Positions 1-11,059 of a DNA stretch of 64,000 nucleotides are shown here, piece by piece (position 1 is the first letter of the stretch; each line of letters opens with the position of its first letter). The stretch lies in the NCBI GenBank assembly GCA_012932865.1, contig SAXG01000026.1:310001-374000 (forward strand), read 5' to 3'. The notes beneath the pieces were generated by a model. It saw only the letters and a list, made by a program, of their open reading frames with translations. It had not been told where the DNA came from and made no database searches. This DNA is from Amylostereum areolatum (lineage: Eukaryota > Basidiomycota > Agaricomycetes > Russulales > Stereaceae). The position numbers and the translations under genes were made by a program.

Positions 1-2105
1 CCCTCCAATAAGGAAAAGTCCCGCTTGTCCCACCGGCGCAGGAAGCTTTCGTGCAGAGCGAACATCCAGTCCTCTGGAAGCGTCAAGGCCAACACCTGTA
101 GACACTGCGTGGTCAAAAGATCCTTGGTGCGATAATCGACCCATGTTCGGAACATGGTCTTGCCATCGTGGACATGAACATGGCATTGTGCAAGGTTCGC
201 CAAGGTGATGAATTTAGAACGGCGAATGCTTTCGAGTTGCTCCGATGCGGACGGTGCATGAGACGGAGAGTCAACGTCCATGGGGGAAGTGCCTGTCCCA
301 GTGGACTTAGGCATGGCAAACCGCAGTCGGTTTCTCTCCCAAACAAGAGGAAGCTCGTGCGTCCCGTGTGTCATGACGGTCAATTCGCCGGTCGGAGAAA
401 TGTACAGAAGATCCCTGACGTTATCGCGGGTCACTCTCATGGGAACAGCTTGCATCGCTGTGCGTTCTACAAGAGGCTCTACTTTGAGTGTCTTGTCTGC
501 CGTTTTGAAGACGGAGAAGATCTTGAGAACCTTTGAGAGGCGTAAAGTGATTGCAAGAAGCGTGCGCTCTCCCTTGCCGTCAAAGCGCTGGTCAAATGTT
601 GTGACCGAAATGTGGCTCAGGTCGTCTGCCCTGCAAAACACGTCAACTAACTGCATTACGACGGGAGCGGATATTAGGAGGACTCACTCATCCTCTCCTA
701 CGTCGAAGGAATATAGCTGCGTGACCCAGTGAGTCGCCTTCATCTTCGTGTGCTCCCTTGGACCGTATGAGGCCTCTGCCTCAACGCGACCGCCTAGGAC
801 CATACGATCAATCCCCAAACTCAGATCACCACGACCGAGTGAATCTCTCCTGACATGAGCAGCTCCTGGGAGTGTTCCCAGAGAAGGCCCCGATGCCCCT
901 GCAAGCGACGCCATTGTTGTTGAAGAGGTTAGACTTGGAGCTGTATTGGGCAGAGCGGAAAGCGGAGGAAGTGGCCGCGTTCGCGTTGTGGATGTGGTCT
1001 CAAGAGGGTGATCGCCAAGCGACGGGGGCGCGTCCCATTCTGTTCCACCCAGGGATTGACGCTTCCCTCCTTGTACCGAATTACGGCCTTTGCGAGCGGT
1101 TTGTGGGGCTGGAGAAAAAGGGAGGTCCTTTGGCTTGATGTATGCGTATTGCCATACGGTCAGACGTCGTCGTTCAAAGTCAATAGTCACAACAATGTCA
1201 CTGTCGTCGTGAATGGTACGCTGGGTGACGGTGACAATCTCCTCCTTGGGTGGAATGGTATGAAGCAACTCGTCCTGGTCGTCGGGACCTAGGGTCACGG
1301 GCGTGGAATGGAAACCGCCTCTGATTTCCTTTGCAAGCCCGACAACTGTAGCCTCAGCGAGAGGGCTGGTTAGGGAAAAAATGGTAGGAAGGGCTTCATC
1401 GCCGAGAAGTTCTGCCTCGTGCAGCTCCGTGTCCTCAAGGATGCGTTGTATCATCACGCCAAAAGGGTGCAAAGGCCATGCTCGTTGGACTATAAAAGGG
1501 AGGGAAAATGTGTATTCCAGTCCATTTTCCAGATAGATCTTCCCAATGCTTCGTAGGAAGACGAAGGTGGCACGCACTCGGGAACCCTGTTCGACCTCGT
1601 TTTTGCGCTGTTGTTCCGCACGGGCGAATGGCCCGAACGTCTCGCGCTCAGAAGGATCCGGTTGGCGGGACGGGACCGCGTGGATTTCAGAGGTATAGTG
1701 CGCCGTGTTTCGTGAGGAAGACAGGATGCCAGCCTGCTCCAACCAGCCATTGCATGCCCACTGGACGGCCTCCAGCTCGTCCTTGAAAGTCCAGTGTTTG
1801 AGAAGGACACCTCCGACGGCCAAAGCTACGGAATCGCTGGTCCAATATAGCTCTTCGACTTCAGTTTCGCCCAAACGGCCGCGTGGAATTTCGTAGCTTG
1901 CAACGTTAGGCCTGCGAGTGTTCGTTTTCTCCAAAGCCTCGCGAATTTCTCTCATGAGGCTGGTCTGGCCAAGAGGCCTGGGAGGCGGGTGGAAGAAGAA
2001 GGCATTGAATGCGGACGAGAAGTAGGGAACATCTGGGATCGGCTCGGGGGAAGGGGGTCGTAAAACGCGTGGCGCTTCAGTGGGCCTCGGGGATGGGGAT
2101 TGCAT
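1..2105 (-). CDS. APC1: APC1, anaphase-promoting complex subunit 1, N-terminal part (runs off the left edge)
   Basis: Largest scaffold subunit of the APC/C ubiquitin ligase that drives mitotic exit. Exon 1 runs from 2105 down to 688. A 57 bp intron follows (687-631, donor GTGAGT, acceptor TTTTGCAG), and exon 2 continues in frame to base 1. The spliced product gives about 680 residues of the N-terminal beta-propeller region. Recognisable conserved stretches are ELYWTSDSVALAVGG, an FLRSIGKIYLENG strand, LPFIVQRAWPL, and IFSLTSPLAEATVVG, which match the APC1 family pattern around its FSLMHPLDE segment. A serine/proline-rich loop (about residues 340-440) interrupts the propeller, as is usual in fungi. 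The rest of the gene, with the PC-repeat toroid, lies outside the window. It is divergent from COG7. A 0.6 kb piece of exon 1 is duplicated near 53 kb. Confidence 0.85.
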
Positions 2106-2556
2106 TACATGCGATGGACGCTGGTGTCAAGGAAAACAGTAAGCCAGCTGCGTGAACAACCCGGCAGAACACGCGCAGACTCGTAGGTTTACTGGCCATA
2201 ATCGAAATGAGACGTACCGTGATCGGAGGCGCTTTTCACCGTGTTTAGAATGACAAAATCGAACTTTCGGCGGTGGGGTGAACTGGACGCTGTGCTCGCA
2301 AGTCGAGGTCGCCGAGGACGGGAGTGAAGGTGGCGACAGGTTGAAGAAGGGCCTTGGGCGGTGGGACGCGTCGACGCGTGCAGTTGTGCCGCTAGCCGCT
2401 TTCTTCATTGTCCATTGTCGAGGTCAATCCTCCCCCCTCATAACGCGCAGCCTCCATCCAGGACATAACTCACGCACGCATCAACGTCGTGCAGGTTCGT
2501 TCCCCGTGTGTTTTCCTTCTCTTTCTCCCGGGCTTATCCTCAATGCTAACTGCTAG
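2106..2556. promoter_or_regulatory. Shared intergenic promoter region of APC1 and COG7, with a COG7 5'UTR intron
   Basis: APC1 starts at 2105 (minus) and COG7 at 2557 (plus), so about 390 bp serve both genes. A likely 5'UTR intron lies at 2495-2556: the donor is GTTCGT after GCAG, a perfect branch site TGCTAAC stands 12 bases before the end, and the acceptor TAG abuts the COG7 ATG. No in-frame ATG occurs upstream in that leader, so the intron appears to be non-coding. No clear TATA box was seen. Confidence 0.45.
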
Positions 2557-5245
2557 ATGTCCCTCCTCGCATCGTCCGACGACCACACCCCTCCACTTCC
2601 CTCAGACTTCCTCGACACACTCGGCGCGCTCGAAAGCAACGATGAAATTATTTCCTGGATAAACGGTGTACTCGACGTCGGGGACGATGCGGATGGTGAC
2701 CTTGTCGCCTTGGACAAACACGTCTCTCGTCTGATCGCTTCTTTTGACGTCGCCAGCGAAGATGTGTCCCTTCAGCTGGAACGTCTCATTGACGATATAT
2801 CCCGCTCTGCATCTCGTCTCCCCTACGATCTCCATTTCATGCGCGATGGCGCGCTTTCCCTCCAAACCTCCCTCCGCGACCTCACCACCCGTGCAAACAG
2901 TTCCTTTTCCTCCGAAACTTCCTCTGCATTATCCAAACTGCACACCCTCGATATCGTTAAGCGAAACATGGAGGCCGCACGAGATGTCCTGAAGGAGGCC
3001 GAAAGTTGGAGTACGCTCGAATCGGAGGTGTCATCGCTGCTCGCGGAGCAAAGCTACGAAAAGGCCGCCGAAAAGCTCTCCGAGGCAAACAAGAGCATGG
3101 TCGTCTTCCAAAATACGGCCGACTACGAGCACCGGCGTGCGCTCATGGTCAGTCTCCAAAATCAACTCGAGGCCTCCCTCAGCTCAGCGCTCATCGCCGC
3201 CATCAACAGCAACGACGTCGCCGTCTGCCGGAACTACTACTCCATATTCGACCACATCCAGCGAGATTCAGAGTTTCGTACCTACTACTATGGGTCCCGG
3301 AGGAGCGGCCTCATGTCAATGTGGCAAGACGTATACCTGGTTGACACGGGCGAAGCTTCGCCCATTGCGTCGTCTCCTGCGCTCCCCTTTTCCGCTTTCT
3401 TATCCTCCTTCTTCACCTCATTCGTTGTTACCCTCAACACCGAAAGAGTCTCCATCCCCGCCATCTTTCCGGATCCCCAGCTCACCCTCTCCACCTTCAT
3501 CACGTCGACCCTTTCTTCCTTCCAGCCAACCTTCGCACAGCGACTCTCCTCGCTGGCCAGTCATCATGGCCCCACGGCCCTTACGGAGATTATCGCGTCC
3601 TTTAAAGCCACAGAGAACTTTGCCGTGACCGCGGACAAGATCCTAGAACGCACAGGCCCAGCAAACCCTCTTTCTCCCGGCCTTGACGGTAGTTTTTCCC
3701 CGGATGCGGCTCCACCACAACGTACCCACAGCCGCCGACGTTCCTCGAGGATGTCCATATCTCGCCGCATGTCAATAGGGGGGAATCTTACGTTGTCCAA
3801 ACAGCTATCAGGGAGTGGTTTAGATTGGGATAACGAGCTCTTTGAACCCTTTCTCGAATTCCAGGTTGAATATGGTTCCCTCGAAAAACGGTTCCTTACG
3901 GCCTCCTTGCAGTCCTCTTCCTCCGCGGAGCCTCAGTCAGATCCAGCGCGATCTCTGCGGGAGAAGTCCCTCGACGTTTTCAGCCTCGCCGAAGAGAGTT
4001 TGGGCCGCATGTTGGCATTTACGCACGGGTATGGCGTGGCAAGTCTCGTGCACGCCCTGGACAGCTTTTTCCAGTCGTTCATCGACGATTCCAAGAAGGC
4101 GTGTTCATCATCATCCTCAGGGCGCGGACAGGTCCCACCATCGAGCTCGGGGGAGGACCTCGCCGACTTGGATTACACGCTGGAAGATTGGTCAGATATA
4201 CAGGCGTGGCTTCATCTCATTGAGGCGCTCCGCGTTGTCCTCGATCGTTTGACCATGTTCGAAATCAAGTTGCGGGCTGTGCTCCTGCAGGTCGCCACGA
4301 CCTTCCGACCCATGCAACAGGATCCTGGATTGCCGTATATTCCTGGCACGACGCGTGGGGAGATCACGCTCCTGGCCCAGTCCGAACTCAACACCATGGA
4401 GTTACAGAATATACTCAAGGACGTCGAAACAGATTCACGTCCGCCGAGCCAAGATACCACGGCGCGACAGTCCATACGAATAACGAATCTACAGGAGAAG
4501 CCCCTGTTCAGCGCGTCCCGCGCGTCCATCGTCTCCTTCACCACGATATGCCAAACATCCCTCCAGGACGCCATGCTTTCCCCGTTACGGAAACATCTTT
4601 CTCACTACGCTTCCTCCCCGCTCTGGTCGGCGCCTACAGATCCTAAGCAAAAACGCTCGGGCACAGGGGCGTCAAATCAGGTCCAAGTGTCCTACTTTCT
4701 CTCTCTCGCCCAGCGAGATCATCCAGCACGTCGCCGAAGGCCTCCTCAACCTTCCCCGTCTTTTCGAGGTATACCAAGATGACGATGTGCTCTCATTCTC
4801 CCTGGACACCCTTCCCTTCGTCGACGCCCAGCTGCTCGACTCACTTGCCGAGCAGGCCGCCGCCGAAATGCACGCCCAGCCTATGCATGCCCGTCGTCAG
4901 TCTGTTGTACCCAAAGCCGCACCTCCGCCGCCACCCACGGCGTTCTCCCCTGAAGCCATCGAAACCGTCTGGCTCTCTTCCCTTGGTCGCTCCCTTCTCT
5001 CCCACCTCACCGTCGTCGTTCTCCCCCGCATCCGTCAGCTGTCGTCGCCGGGCGCAGCTCAGCTCGCGTCGGATCTGAGCTACCTTGCGAATATCGTTAG
5101 CGCACTCAACGCCGAGAGTGAGGATCTGGAGAAATGGAGAGAGTACGTGGCCCTAGATGAGGCAGAGGGGCGGAAGATGTTAGGCGATGTGCCGGCTAAT
5201 GGAGTGTGGACGCAGGTGGCGAGGATCAGAGGGTGGATTGTTTGA
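2557..5245 (+). CDS. COG7: COG7, conserved oligomeric Golgi complex subunit 7
   Basis: Subunit of the COG tether that retrieves Golgi enzymes by retrograde vesicle fusion. The first 710 residues are one open exon. The family order is clear: an N-terminal DEIISWINGVL segment, the KLHTLDIVKRNMEAARDVL coiled coil, ESWSTLESEVSSLL, TADYEHRR and the YYYGSRRSGLMSMWQDV segment. The frame is lost near 4690 and resumes with FSLSPSEIIQHVAEG and a further 170 residues to the stop at 5245. Removing one T near 4690 joins QVQV directly to PTFSLSPSEII, which is what the family needs at this place. A 55 bp intron (4626-4680) would also repair the frame but has a poor GTCGGC donor. If neither applies, the protein would stop at 741 residues instead of about 895. 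Confidence 0.85.
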
Positions 5246-5425
5246 CGCATTCATAGCCTTCCAGCTCTTAGTATGACGTTCATCCAGGCTTGGATCATGC
5301 AAGGTGAGGACTCGGGAGAGCTGCGTCCGTTGGCACCCTCAACGTTGAAGCTGAAGATGCAGTTATCATCCCAACATTGAGATTTTGATAATGATTTGTA
5401 TATAACACAGGCACATCCATGACCT
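5246..5425. other. Convergent 3' region of COG7 and the small-protein copy 1
   Basis: Short AT-richer spacer between the stop codons of two convergent genes. No feature was recognised beyond likely 3'UTRs. Confidence 0.3.
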
Positions 5426-6166
5426 CTAAATAGCTTTCCACCACCTCGGTCGATGCCCAATGATCTGTTCCAGCCTTTCCACCTGAGCAACCGTGGGACG
5501 TTGTTTATATCCCGCCTCTGAGCTTGAACAAAGAGAGAAGATTCCACAACCATGGCCCGGACAGAGTCCATCCAGCGCTGATGGAAATTCCTGTATCGCT
5601 GCCGCGTCTACGAGCCCCGTTGCCGATTCAAGTGTGCCAATATCTGGGTTGATGCTCCTCATCTCCATCTGCAGGAGAAGTAGAGTTCTGAAGGTATGGG
5701 TCAAGATATCGAGGTGGTCCCCTTTGGATCCGGGTTCATCCAAGTCGGACGCGGGCTCATCCGAGCCAGACTGGGATGAATCCGAGTCCGACTCGGATTC
5801 ATCTGAGTCCCAGTGATCAAGACTGTATGACTCGAGGAAGTCGTCTGAATAGCAAAAGCCATACCAGGCAAATTCGGGCGCCCCCAGCTCCTCCACAGAT
5901 GGTATGGGGAGGGCGTCAATGAGCTCGTCCACATTTTGAACTGCAGGCTGAAAAGCACTGGATGGAGTAGGGGTAGCCTGTCGGTCGTAGGGGACTCTGG
6001 TGTTCGTGTTAGAGACCTGAGAAGGAAAACTCGACGGAGTAGGGGTAGCTTGTCGGTCATAGAGCTTGAGCTCGCACGTCGTGTGGTGACAGATAAGTTG
6101 TAGCGCATAATTAGAGTGATGTATTTGCTCACCTCCGTGAAATTCTCGAGAACCATATCGTGCCAA
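5426..6166 (-). CDS. Unrecognised small protein, RPRWW family copy 1
   Basis: First and most diverged of five related minus-strand genes (5.4-12 kb). It ends with RPTVAQVERLEQIIGHRPRWW, a tail shared by the other members (AQVEALEKIFKCRPRWW). It also carries the family motif YDRQATPTP, here twice (around residues 36 and 60). The middle has an ELGAPEFAWYGFCYSDDFLE block, matching AWYGFPTSNKFM in the relatives, then an acidic Ser/Asp-rich stretch not seen in the others. An exon/intron structure is likely near 6100 (donor GTGAGC at about 6135), so the first 30 residues as read may be partly intron. No membrane segment, signal peptide or known domain was recognised. The function is unknown, and the reading frame is open to the conserved end. 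Confidence 0.5.
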   Translation of the reverse strand: MARYGSREFHGGEQIHHSNYALQLICHHTTCELKLYDRQATPTPSSFPSQVSNTNTRVPYDRQATPTPSSAFQPAVQNVDELIDALPIPSVEELGAPEFAWYGFCYSDDFLESYSLDHWDSDESESDSDSSQSGSDEPASDLDEPGSKGDHLDILTHTFRTLLLLQMEMRSINPDIGTLESATGLVDAAAIQEFPSALDGLCPGHGCGIFSLCSSSEAGYKQRPTVAQVERLEQIIGHRPRWWKAI

Positions 6167-6329
6167 TGTGGCTGAGAAGCGAGATACGTTTGTAGGTTGA
6201 AAGTGACTGGGGTTACGGTACGAACGCAGAACGATTGATGTGCTGGCCGCTTAAGGGGAGGAATATTCCCACGCCAGCGGCGGCGTTGAACCTCGTTGAA
6301 CTTTCAGGCGGCCAGCTAGCTTCACGGGG

Positions 6330-6337
6330 GCCCGGAC
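6330..6337. repeat. Left 8 bp target-site duplication of the hAT element
   Basis: GCCCGGAC, identical to the 8-mer at 8097-8104 on the other side of the element. Confidence 0.85.
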
Positions 6338-6694
6338 TAGTGTTGCCGCGAGGTGGGGTGGGTTGCAGCTCGAGTCGTGTTAGGTAAGCAGCTCGAGGCC
6401 GACTCGTCATGAACGAGTTGACAACTCGCGAGTCGTACAGCGGTTCCATCGCAGATGGGTCGGGGCATCGAAGGTGAATCGGCGACAGGCCGGCCGGCGA
6501 GTCGGCGAGTCGGCGGCGGCACCGGGCAGACCGACTCGGACAATGGTCGCGAACTTCACTCTTGTGGCCGTCGAGTCGGCTGTGCCGACCGTGAGCAGAG
6601 CGCAAGCTCGCAAGCTAGAATGAAAGCTGAATTACTTAGAACAACATGGTACACAAATTCATTATAGTAAAGATGTATGGTAGACTAGATATGA

Positions 6695-7111
6695 TTAGTA
6701 GGACATTGCACAGTGGTCTAAAGGTCCGCGAGATAGAAGGGTGAACAGTTCTTCGGTTTCGAGCACCGAGTTTGGGGACTCGTTACTGCCCGATTCCATG
6801 GTATGCAGTGCGTCAAAGTCGAAGGAGGAAATGGAATGACGGCAAAGATCCTCTGCATCGTTAGCCTGCTCTAGCTCCGTTTCTGAGACCGACCATCTCG
6901 ACGCCAAGTTAAGACGAGCCTGTTTGAACAGATATTTCAGGATCTGCAGGTGTTCCATGACGACGGGAGACAGGTGATTGCGTCGCATCGCGCATATCTC
7001 TTTACTTGAAGAGAAAACTCGCTCACACGGAACAGCCGAAGCTTGTACCGCGAGAGCGTCGAGAGCCACCCGGAACAGGATAGGAAACTGGAGACGGCCA
7101 TAGACGGCCAT
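6695..7111 (-). pseudogene. hAT transposase C-terminal (dimerisation) fragment
   Basis: The 138-residue reading frame opens with FPILFRVALDALAVQASA, then CERVFSSSKEICAMRRN and LSPVVMEHLQILKYLFK. This is the hAT C-terminal dimerisation region: the pattern hydrophobic-LA-x-ALD-LAVQAS-x-CERVFSS is diagnostic. Upstream of 7111 the same frame hits a stop, and the zinc-finger and catalytic DDE parts are absent, so this is a remnant. It lies inside the element bounded by 6338 and 8096. Confidence 0.8.
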
Positions 7112-7249
7112 TGTTCTTGTAGCAGATTATTGCGAGCGCAGCGAGCAATCATTGGTTTCGTGAGGCTGGGAGAGTCCTGGAACAAATAGATGTAAACTGT
7201 TAATTCAACGACGCGACGCGAAATCCGCGACGATTTTTGCATGAATTGC

Positions 7250-8096
7250 TCTCCACCGCAAATACGGCTACACGTGTCGACATAGTTTTTACACCAGACA
7301 ATTCTTTACATCCCAACGATCACGATGATGTAACTTTCGTATAGGTTTGAGACGATGAAGTACATCAAAAGTGACGAGGAAAAAGGCAGAGCGCGCAAAC
7401 GGAACGCGCACGACCACAACCGAACACCGGGCCACCTCCTCCCGGCAGCTGAACTGTGGACTGGGATCAAAGGAATTCGCAACGGGCCTAACCTTCGTAG
7501 CCTGATCACGAGTCAGAGATCGCCAGTCTACTGTACTGACCGAGAAAGTCGACTCCCACCGTGTTCAAAAGTTCTCTGGCAAGAATTTTGATTATAGATT
7601 GGCGGACAAAGTGCGTAGATATCCTGTACTACTCGACATGTAGCCTTCTCTCTGTACTTCCGATGAACCCGACAGCTACGAATCTCAGAGGGAACACTGC
7701 GCGAGCACCTACTGCGTTACGCAGCATCGATATTTTAGCACGGGTAACGGGACAAAAAAAGGTCGCACAAGATCAAATCGGTCTTCGACTTTCTGACCGG
7801 TGCGGGCGGCCTCGTCTCGTCTCGCGTTTTCCGCATCCTGAGCCCTTTGGCATACTTAGTGACCACCACGCGAGTCGGCGACGCGTTCAATAACAGTCAC
7901 GAGCCTCGCATCCTCAGGGCGCCTGTGCCGGCCTGACCCCGCCAGGATCGGCGGCGGATTCGGCGCTGCAGTGGATAGGACCTGATGGGTCCATCACGAG
8001 TTCCCGCCTCGAGGCCACCTCGAGTTCAATCACGTGATCGGACCCCGTCCTCGAGTCCAACCCGTCGCGAGTTCGACCCGCCCCGCGGCAACACTA
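7250..8096. other. Non-coding part of the hAT element
   Basis: No convincing coding region was found. The sequence is GC-rich with repeated ACTCG/CGAGT words towards the right terminus. It is interpreted as the internally deleted body and subterminal region of the transposon. Confidence 0.4.
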
Positions 8097-8104
8097 GCCC
8101 GGAC
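8097..8104. repeat. Right 8 bp target-site duplication of the hAT element
   Basis: GCCCGGAC, identical to 6330-6337. The perfect match suggests a recent insertion. Confidence 0.85.
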
Positions 8105-8233
8105 AGATGTGCACAAATATGGTGAAAGGACGAACAAAGCACAACACAGCGGGAAAATGAAATCCTGGGTTGAACGGACTAAACAAGACGGTACGACAAC
8201 CCTAAAGCGGGACTCATGACATATCGCCTGCTT

Positions 8234-8733
8234 TCAATCAACTTCTACCCACCACCTCGGGCGACATCCAAACACACCCGCCAGTGCCTCAACATGAGCA
8301 TTCGTTGCACGACCAGGTCAATTATACACCACGTCCAGGTTGTTGAAAAGCGTCAGCACAGCAACCTGGTCACCAACGGACGCACCGAAATCTTTCAGAG
8401 CCTTCGCGTATTGTGGGTCACGGCTGGCGTCTTCGTCCACCAACCCAGCCTTCAAGTCAATAGACCGGTTCAGTTCCACCTTCTTGATTGATTTCAGCTT
8501 GTCATATATGTATTCCACTCCGGTCTGGGTGTGTCGAAGATCGAGGTGTCACCAGATTCCGGGGGGTTGAGCGTGGCCATGAAGGCATTGGAGGTAGGAA
8601 AGCCGTACAAGTATGCCGTTCTGATGTTCGGGACGGGAGAAGGGTCGACTTCTGCCTCTGGGTCTAACTGGGCCTCTTCAGATCTAATGATCGTATCGCG
8701 TGGGGTCGGAGTAGCCTGTCTGTCAATCTCACA
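8234..8733 (-). pseudogene. RPRWW family copy 2, broken
   Basis: The copy begins at the family motif DRQATPTPRD (about 8728). The AYLYGFPTSNAFM block follows, and then the frame shifts near 8525. It resumes as VEYIYDKLKSIKK and ASRDPQYAKALKDFGA, meets an in-frame TGA after VVYN (near 8320), and continues past it as HVEALAGVFGCRPRWW to a stop at 8234. One frameshift plus one nonsense codon relative to copy 4 suggests a pseudogene. The frameshift alone would not be conclusive in this assembly. Confidence 0.6.
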
Positions 8734-9302
8734 GACCTATGCGTGCATGTTGATGACAAGGTACTTAAACGGTGCAGAAAAACCTGAAACAACGCACCAA
8801 ATGGGCTTCGTCTGTGTCCTCCAAAGCACCTGTGGGATTCACCTCAGATATGGTTGGGCGGAATGGAGTGGAGGCGTCGGGAATTGGTTCGCGTGCTGGG
8901 TAACGTTATGGTAACTTCCTCGCAGTTATATGTAGCCGGGAAATTCCCACGCCACAACGGGTCGAGGCAGGAGTCTGGCGGAATTCAGCGCCGCTCAGCT
9001 CCTCGCATTGTCTCCTTGCATGTATTCCGGTCTTTGTGCGAACATTCTCTGTACTAATCTGTTGGTAAGAGGTCTTCCAACCACGCGGAGTCCAGCGGCC
9101 CCAAGGTATGTGGTATGCGGCAATACGAACATGAGGATTATGTAGCCTCAACAAAAATTGAATGACGCGGTCCCGCGGACAATACATACATAAAAGAAGG
9201 ACCTGACAGGAGAGAAAAGACTGATGGTGAGTCGGGATAGTACAGTACCAAGGCGCTGAGATGACACTTACGACTCAGCCGCACGTCGACCACGTCAAGA
9301 GG

Positions 9303-9934
9303 TCAGATACCTTTCCACCATCTCGGACGACATTTGAATATCTTCTCCAGCGCTTCCACCTGAGCCGTAGTCGGGCGATCACGATAGGACGCATCCGAGG
9401 TGCCGAAAATTGCGAAGACAGTAACGCACTCGTCCACGAATATGTCACCAACTTGCTCCTTCAGCGCCCACTCGTACTGAGGGTCTGCCTTCGCGTCTTC
9501 GTCCACCAGCCCAAGCTGCAGGTCAACCTCTGCGCGAACTGGCCCGTACTTTTCCATTAACTCTACCTAAGCGGTCTATCCCGCAGAAAGAGTCTCCGAG
9601 GTATGGTGGCATTTTGACGCCTTCAAGAGCGGTTCCACTGACGCCGTACTCGCGCATGAACTTATTGGACGTAGGAAAGCCGTACCACGCTTTCCTGTCC
9701 GTAAGAGAGGGCGGGATCGGAACGTTAACAGGCGTTGGTGCTAGTGAAGCCCTGAGGAGTTTCATGTGGAGGCACATGATTGCGTGGGGTAGGAGTAGTC
9801 TGCCTCTCATAAACCTCCTGTATCAAGACGAAGGTCCGCTGTCGTGCGCGTGTTCAACTTCGTGCAGGATGATTGTACGAGATATAGCTCACAGAAGATG
9901 TTTCTTGCGCCTCCGTCGGATCTTTGGAAAGCAT
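9303..9934 (-). pseudogene. RPRWW family copy 3, probably broken
   Basis: A possible first exon at 9934 (MLSKDPTEAQETSS) is followed by a GTGAGC donor. An exon begins EVYERQTTPTPRN near 9829 and runs out of frame after about 20 codons. The next frame carries DRKAWYGFPTSNKFM (about 9690), and a third frame carries the conserved end from GPVRAEVDLQLGLVDEDAK to CRPRWWKGI at 9303. Two frame changes (near 9740-9765 and 9557) separate these parts. This copy is the nearest relative of copy 4 and belongs to the same tandem duplication unit of about 1.08 kb. Confidence 0.6.
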
Positions 9935-10405
9935 GGTTAAGGATGCCGCTGTATAGAGTCGTCGAGAACGACCGCAGAAGTAAGGTGTGGTTTGCTGGCT
10001 CAATATCGATGTTCAATCTCAGAGACCGTTGTAACTGCTAGCCTGCAATTCCCACGCTACATGCAAAAAGTCACCGGTCAATCGCGGACCAGCACAGACC
10101 TCAAGGCCTCAAGGCCTCAGGGTGCCGGTACATGTTGTATCATCATGTATTCCGGTCTTTCGGTGATTATTTTCTTGTACTAAATTGCTGGTAAGTAGTC
10201 CTCCAGCGGCCCCAAGGTACATTGGTTGCGGCAATAGTACGACGAACTTGACAGTCACATCAAGCGTGGTCCCGCGGACAATACATACTAAGAGAAGGGA
10301 CTGACAGGAGAGAAAAGACAAATGGTGAGTCGGGACGCAGTACGCGCTGAGATGACACTTACAACTCAACTCCGCACGAGACCGCACGTCGCCCACGTCA
10401 ATAGG

Positions 10406-11011
10406 TCACATATTATGTTTCCCTTGCCACCACCTCGGACGACATTTAAACACCTTCTCCAGCGCTTCCACCTGAGCCACAGTCGGGCGAGTACGATAGG
10501 ACGCATCCTTGGCGCCGAAAAGTGCGCACACAGTAACGTAGGCACCGACGGGTATCTTACCAACCTGCTCCTCCAGCGCCCACTTGTACTGAGGGTCTGC
10601 CTTCGCGTCTTTGTCCACCAGCCCAATCACCAAGTCAAGCCTTGAGTTGATGCCAACTGGCCCGTGCTCCTCCATTATCTCTAACACACGTTTTACTCCG
10701 CGGAAGGAGTCATAGAGGGTTGGTGACCTTTTGACACCTTCAAGACTGGTTCCTTTGACGCCGAGCTCGGTCATGAAGTCATTGCACGTAGGAAATCCGT
10801 ACCACGCAACCCTGTTCGTAAGAGAGGATGGGAGCGGGGCGTCAACAAGCCTACTATTGCGTGGGGTAGGAGTAGCCTGTCGATCATAAGGTTCCTATAG
10901 TATCAGCAGTAAGTACGTGTACGCGTCAACTTCGTGCAATAGTTCACCAGAAGGGAGAAAGCTTACGAAGTGGCTTCCCTCCGTCTCCGCTGGCAAACCG
11001 TTGGGAGGCAT
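10406..11011 (-). CDS. RPRWW family copy 4, apparently intact two-exon gene
   Basis: Exon 1 (11011-10967) encodes MPPNGLPAETEGSHF and ends at a GTAAGC donor. Exon 2 (10894-10406) follows the acceptor CTATAG and encodes about 162 residues without a break. The order is EPYDRQATPTPRN, then VAWYGFPTCNDFMTE, then GLVDKDAKADPQYKWALEEQ, VTVCALFGAKDASYR, and finally VAQVEALEKVFKCRPRWW plus a six-residue tail. The total is about 177 residues. It has no signal peptide or membrane segment. The role is unknown. Strong conservation of the two end motifs between diverged copies suggests past selection on a real protein. The start is chosen by the parallel with copy 3 (M-x4-PTE-x2-ET). Confidence 0.6.
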
Positions 11012-11059
11012 GGTTAAGCCTTCACTGAGGCCCGCGCGCGGAGCAGCCTGAGCAAACTG

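Larger units (their letters stand above)
6338..8096. mobile_element. hAT-superfamily DNA transposon, decayed or non-autonomous, 1,759 bp
   Basis: Both ends carry the inverted repeat TAGTGTTGCCGCG: it reads outward-in at 6338-6350 and as its complement ending at 8096. Similar G-rich sequence follows at both ends. The element is flanked by the identical 8-mer GCCCGGAC at 6330-6337 and 8097-8104, the 8 bp target duplication expected of hAT. The subterminal regions are rich in short GAGTCG/CGACTC repeats (for example 6480-6540), another hAT habit. The only recognisable coding relic is the transposase C-terminal dimerisation region at 6695-7111. The element lacks a complete transposase, so it could move only with help from another copy. 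Confidence 0.85.

Noticed and set aside
9400..11000. Secondary metabolite or other biosynthetic cluster
   Set aside because: No backbone enzyme, transporter or regulator accompanies the small repeated genes.
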